In this document: one piece after another, positions 5,939 through 6,605 of the stretch
How the letters are laid out: each line of letters opens with the position of its first letter
Numbering within the stretch: position 1 is the first letter of the stretch
Assembly (NCBI GenBank): GCA_020631315.1
Contig: JAHDHM010000134.1
Coordinates: 1,892-8,496, forward strand
Length of the DNA stretch: 6,605 nt
DNA from: Acidimicrobiales bacterium
GTDB taxonomy: Bacteria > Actinomycetota > Acidimicrobiia > Acidimicrobiales > Poriferisodaliceae
Reading direction: 5' to 3'
Made by a program: the position numbers and the translations under genes
Notes under the pieces: model-generated
Told to the model about the DNA's origin: nothing
Databases searched by the model: none
Seen by the model: only the letters and a program-made list of their open reading frames with translations

Positions 5939-6605
5939 TGTCCGTCACCAACGAACACTCCAGCGACCAGGAGATCCTGGGCCGCATGGACGCCAACGAC
6001 ATCGAGGCGATCCTCGAGGTTCCGCTCACCGACCCGAAGGAACTCCTCCACACGGTCACCGACAACGCGCCGGCGATCTACACGTGGGACTACGAGAAGG
6101 GCGCCCGCCCTCGTCTCGAGAAGCTCTACGAGAAGGCCAAGGTCGGACAGTGGAACGGCGAGACCGACCTGCCGTGGGACACCGTCGTCGACCCCTATGA
6201 GGAGGCCGAGAAGGCCTACGACCTCAGTGGCGGCATGGACGCCATGATCGACCTGTCCGGCACCGGTGTGGAGAACTGGGGCAAGAAGGAGTGGGTCGAG
6301 TTCAACGTGCAGTCGAACAACTGGACGATGAGCCAGTTCATGCACGGTGAGCAGGGCGCCCTCGTGTGCACCGCGAAGATCGTCGAGACCGTGCCCTGGA
6401 TCGACGCCAAGTACTACGCCTCCACCCAGGTGGTCGACGAGGCCCGTCACGTCGAGGTCTTCGCCAAGTACCTCAACACCAAGCTCGACGGGTACTACCC
6501 GATCAACGCCCACCTGAAGATGCTGCTCGACGACATCGTCAACGACAGCCGGTGGGACATGACCTACCTGGGCATGCAGATCATGGTCGAGGGTCTCGCG
6601 CTCGC
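5938..6605 (+). CDS. Ferritin-like (probable diiron-carboxylate) protein, 3' end cut by the window
   Basis: The first 222 codons of an open frame running off the window. ATG 5938 has AGGAG (5925-5929) with 8 nt spacing and overlaps the tetR stop by one base. Likely diiron ligands are E138 (in MHGEQGAL), then E168 and H171 (DEARH, 167-171) 30 residues later, then E218 (MVEGLAL). The E...ExxH...E spacing fits the ferritin-like superfamily that includes ribonucleotide-reductase R2, AurF-type N-oxygenases and R2-like oxidases. A second ExxH-type pair should lie beyond the window. The N-terminal 120 residues are acidic and rich in Trp/Tyr (TWDYEKG, QWNGETDLPWD). No signal peptide is seen, so it is probably cytosolic. 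Substrate is unknown; an oxygenase, desaturase or metal-storage role is possible. The coupled TetR suggests induced expression. Confidence 0.75.
   Translation, partial: MSVTNEHSSDQEILGRMDANDIEAILEVPLTDPKELLHTVTDNAPAIYTWDYEKGARPRLEKLYEKAKVGQWNGETDLPWDTVVDPYEEAEKAYDLSGGMDAMIDLSGTGVENWGKKEWVEFNVQSNNWTMSQFMHGEQGALVCTAKIVETVPWIDAKYYASTQVVDEARHVEVFAKYLNTKLDGYYPINAHLKMLLDDIVNDSRWDMTYLGMQIMVEGLAL

Noticed and set aside
5806..6513. 235-codon minus-strand frame opposite the tetR/ferritin-like junction
   Set aside because: It spans two genes well supported on the plus strand, and its Val/Gly/Leu-rich product is a shadow of their codons.

Overview
The window is dense, GC-rich bacterial chromosome with many GTG starts, 1-4 nt gene overlaps and TetR-type regulators. 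This suits a high-GC actinobacterium. An Acidimicrobiia/Ilumatobacter-like origin is my inference from protein style only. I see no rRNA, tRNA, insertion sequence, CRISPR array or phage gene. The window cuts through a gene at both ends.

Layout. (1) Positions 1-2084, plus strand: the 3' part of a ribokinase-type sugar kinase, then a possible 27-codon ORF that overlaps its neighbours by 4 nt on each side, then a 408-residue FAD-dependent amine-oxidase/desaturase-like enzyme. (2) Positions 2100-3316, minus strand: a two-gene unit read right to left, with an uncharacterised 184-residue membrane protein followed by a divergent DedA/VTT-like membrane protein. It converges on the FAD gene, with 15 bp between the stop codons. 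(3) Positions 3317-3413: a 97-bp divergent intergenic region. (4) Positions 3414-5185, plus strand: a TetR regulator whose stop overlaps the GTG start of a class I mannose-6-phosphate isomerase (manA). (5) Positions 5186-6605, plus strand: a second TetR regulator, related to the first, with a clear promoter and inverted-repeat operator just before its ATG. Its stop codon overlaps by one base the start of a ferritin-like, probably diiron-carboxylate, protein that runs off the window.

How they may work together. The two sugar-phosphate enzymes (ribokinase, ManA) are housekeeping metabolism and probably unrelated to the membrane pair. The most system-like piece is the right end. There, an apparently self-regulated TetR gene, read from a near-leaderless transcript, is translationally coupled to a diiron-type protein of unknown substrate. 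The two TetR genes have nearly the same helix-turn-helix region and bracket manA, which suggests duplication or a shared regulator family with related ligands. No complete new defence or mobile system is visible.
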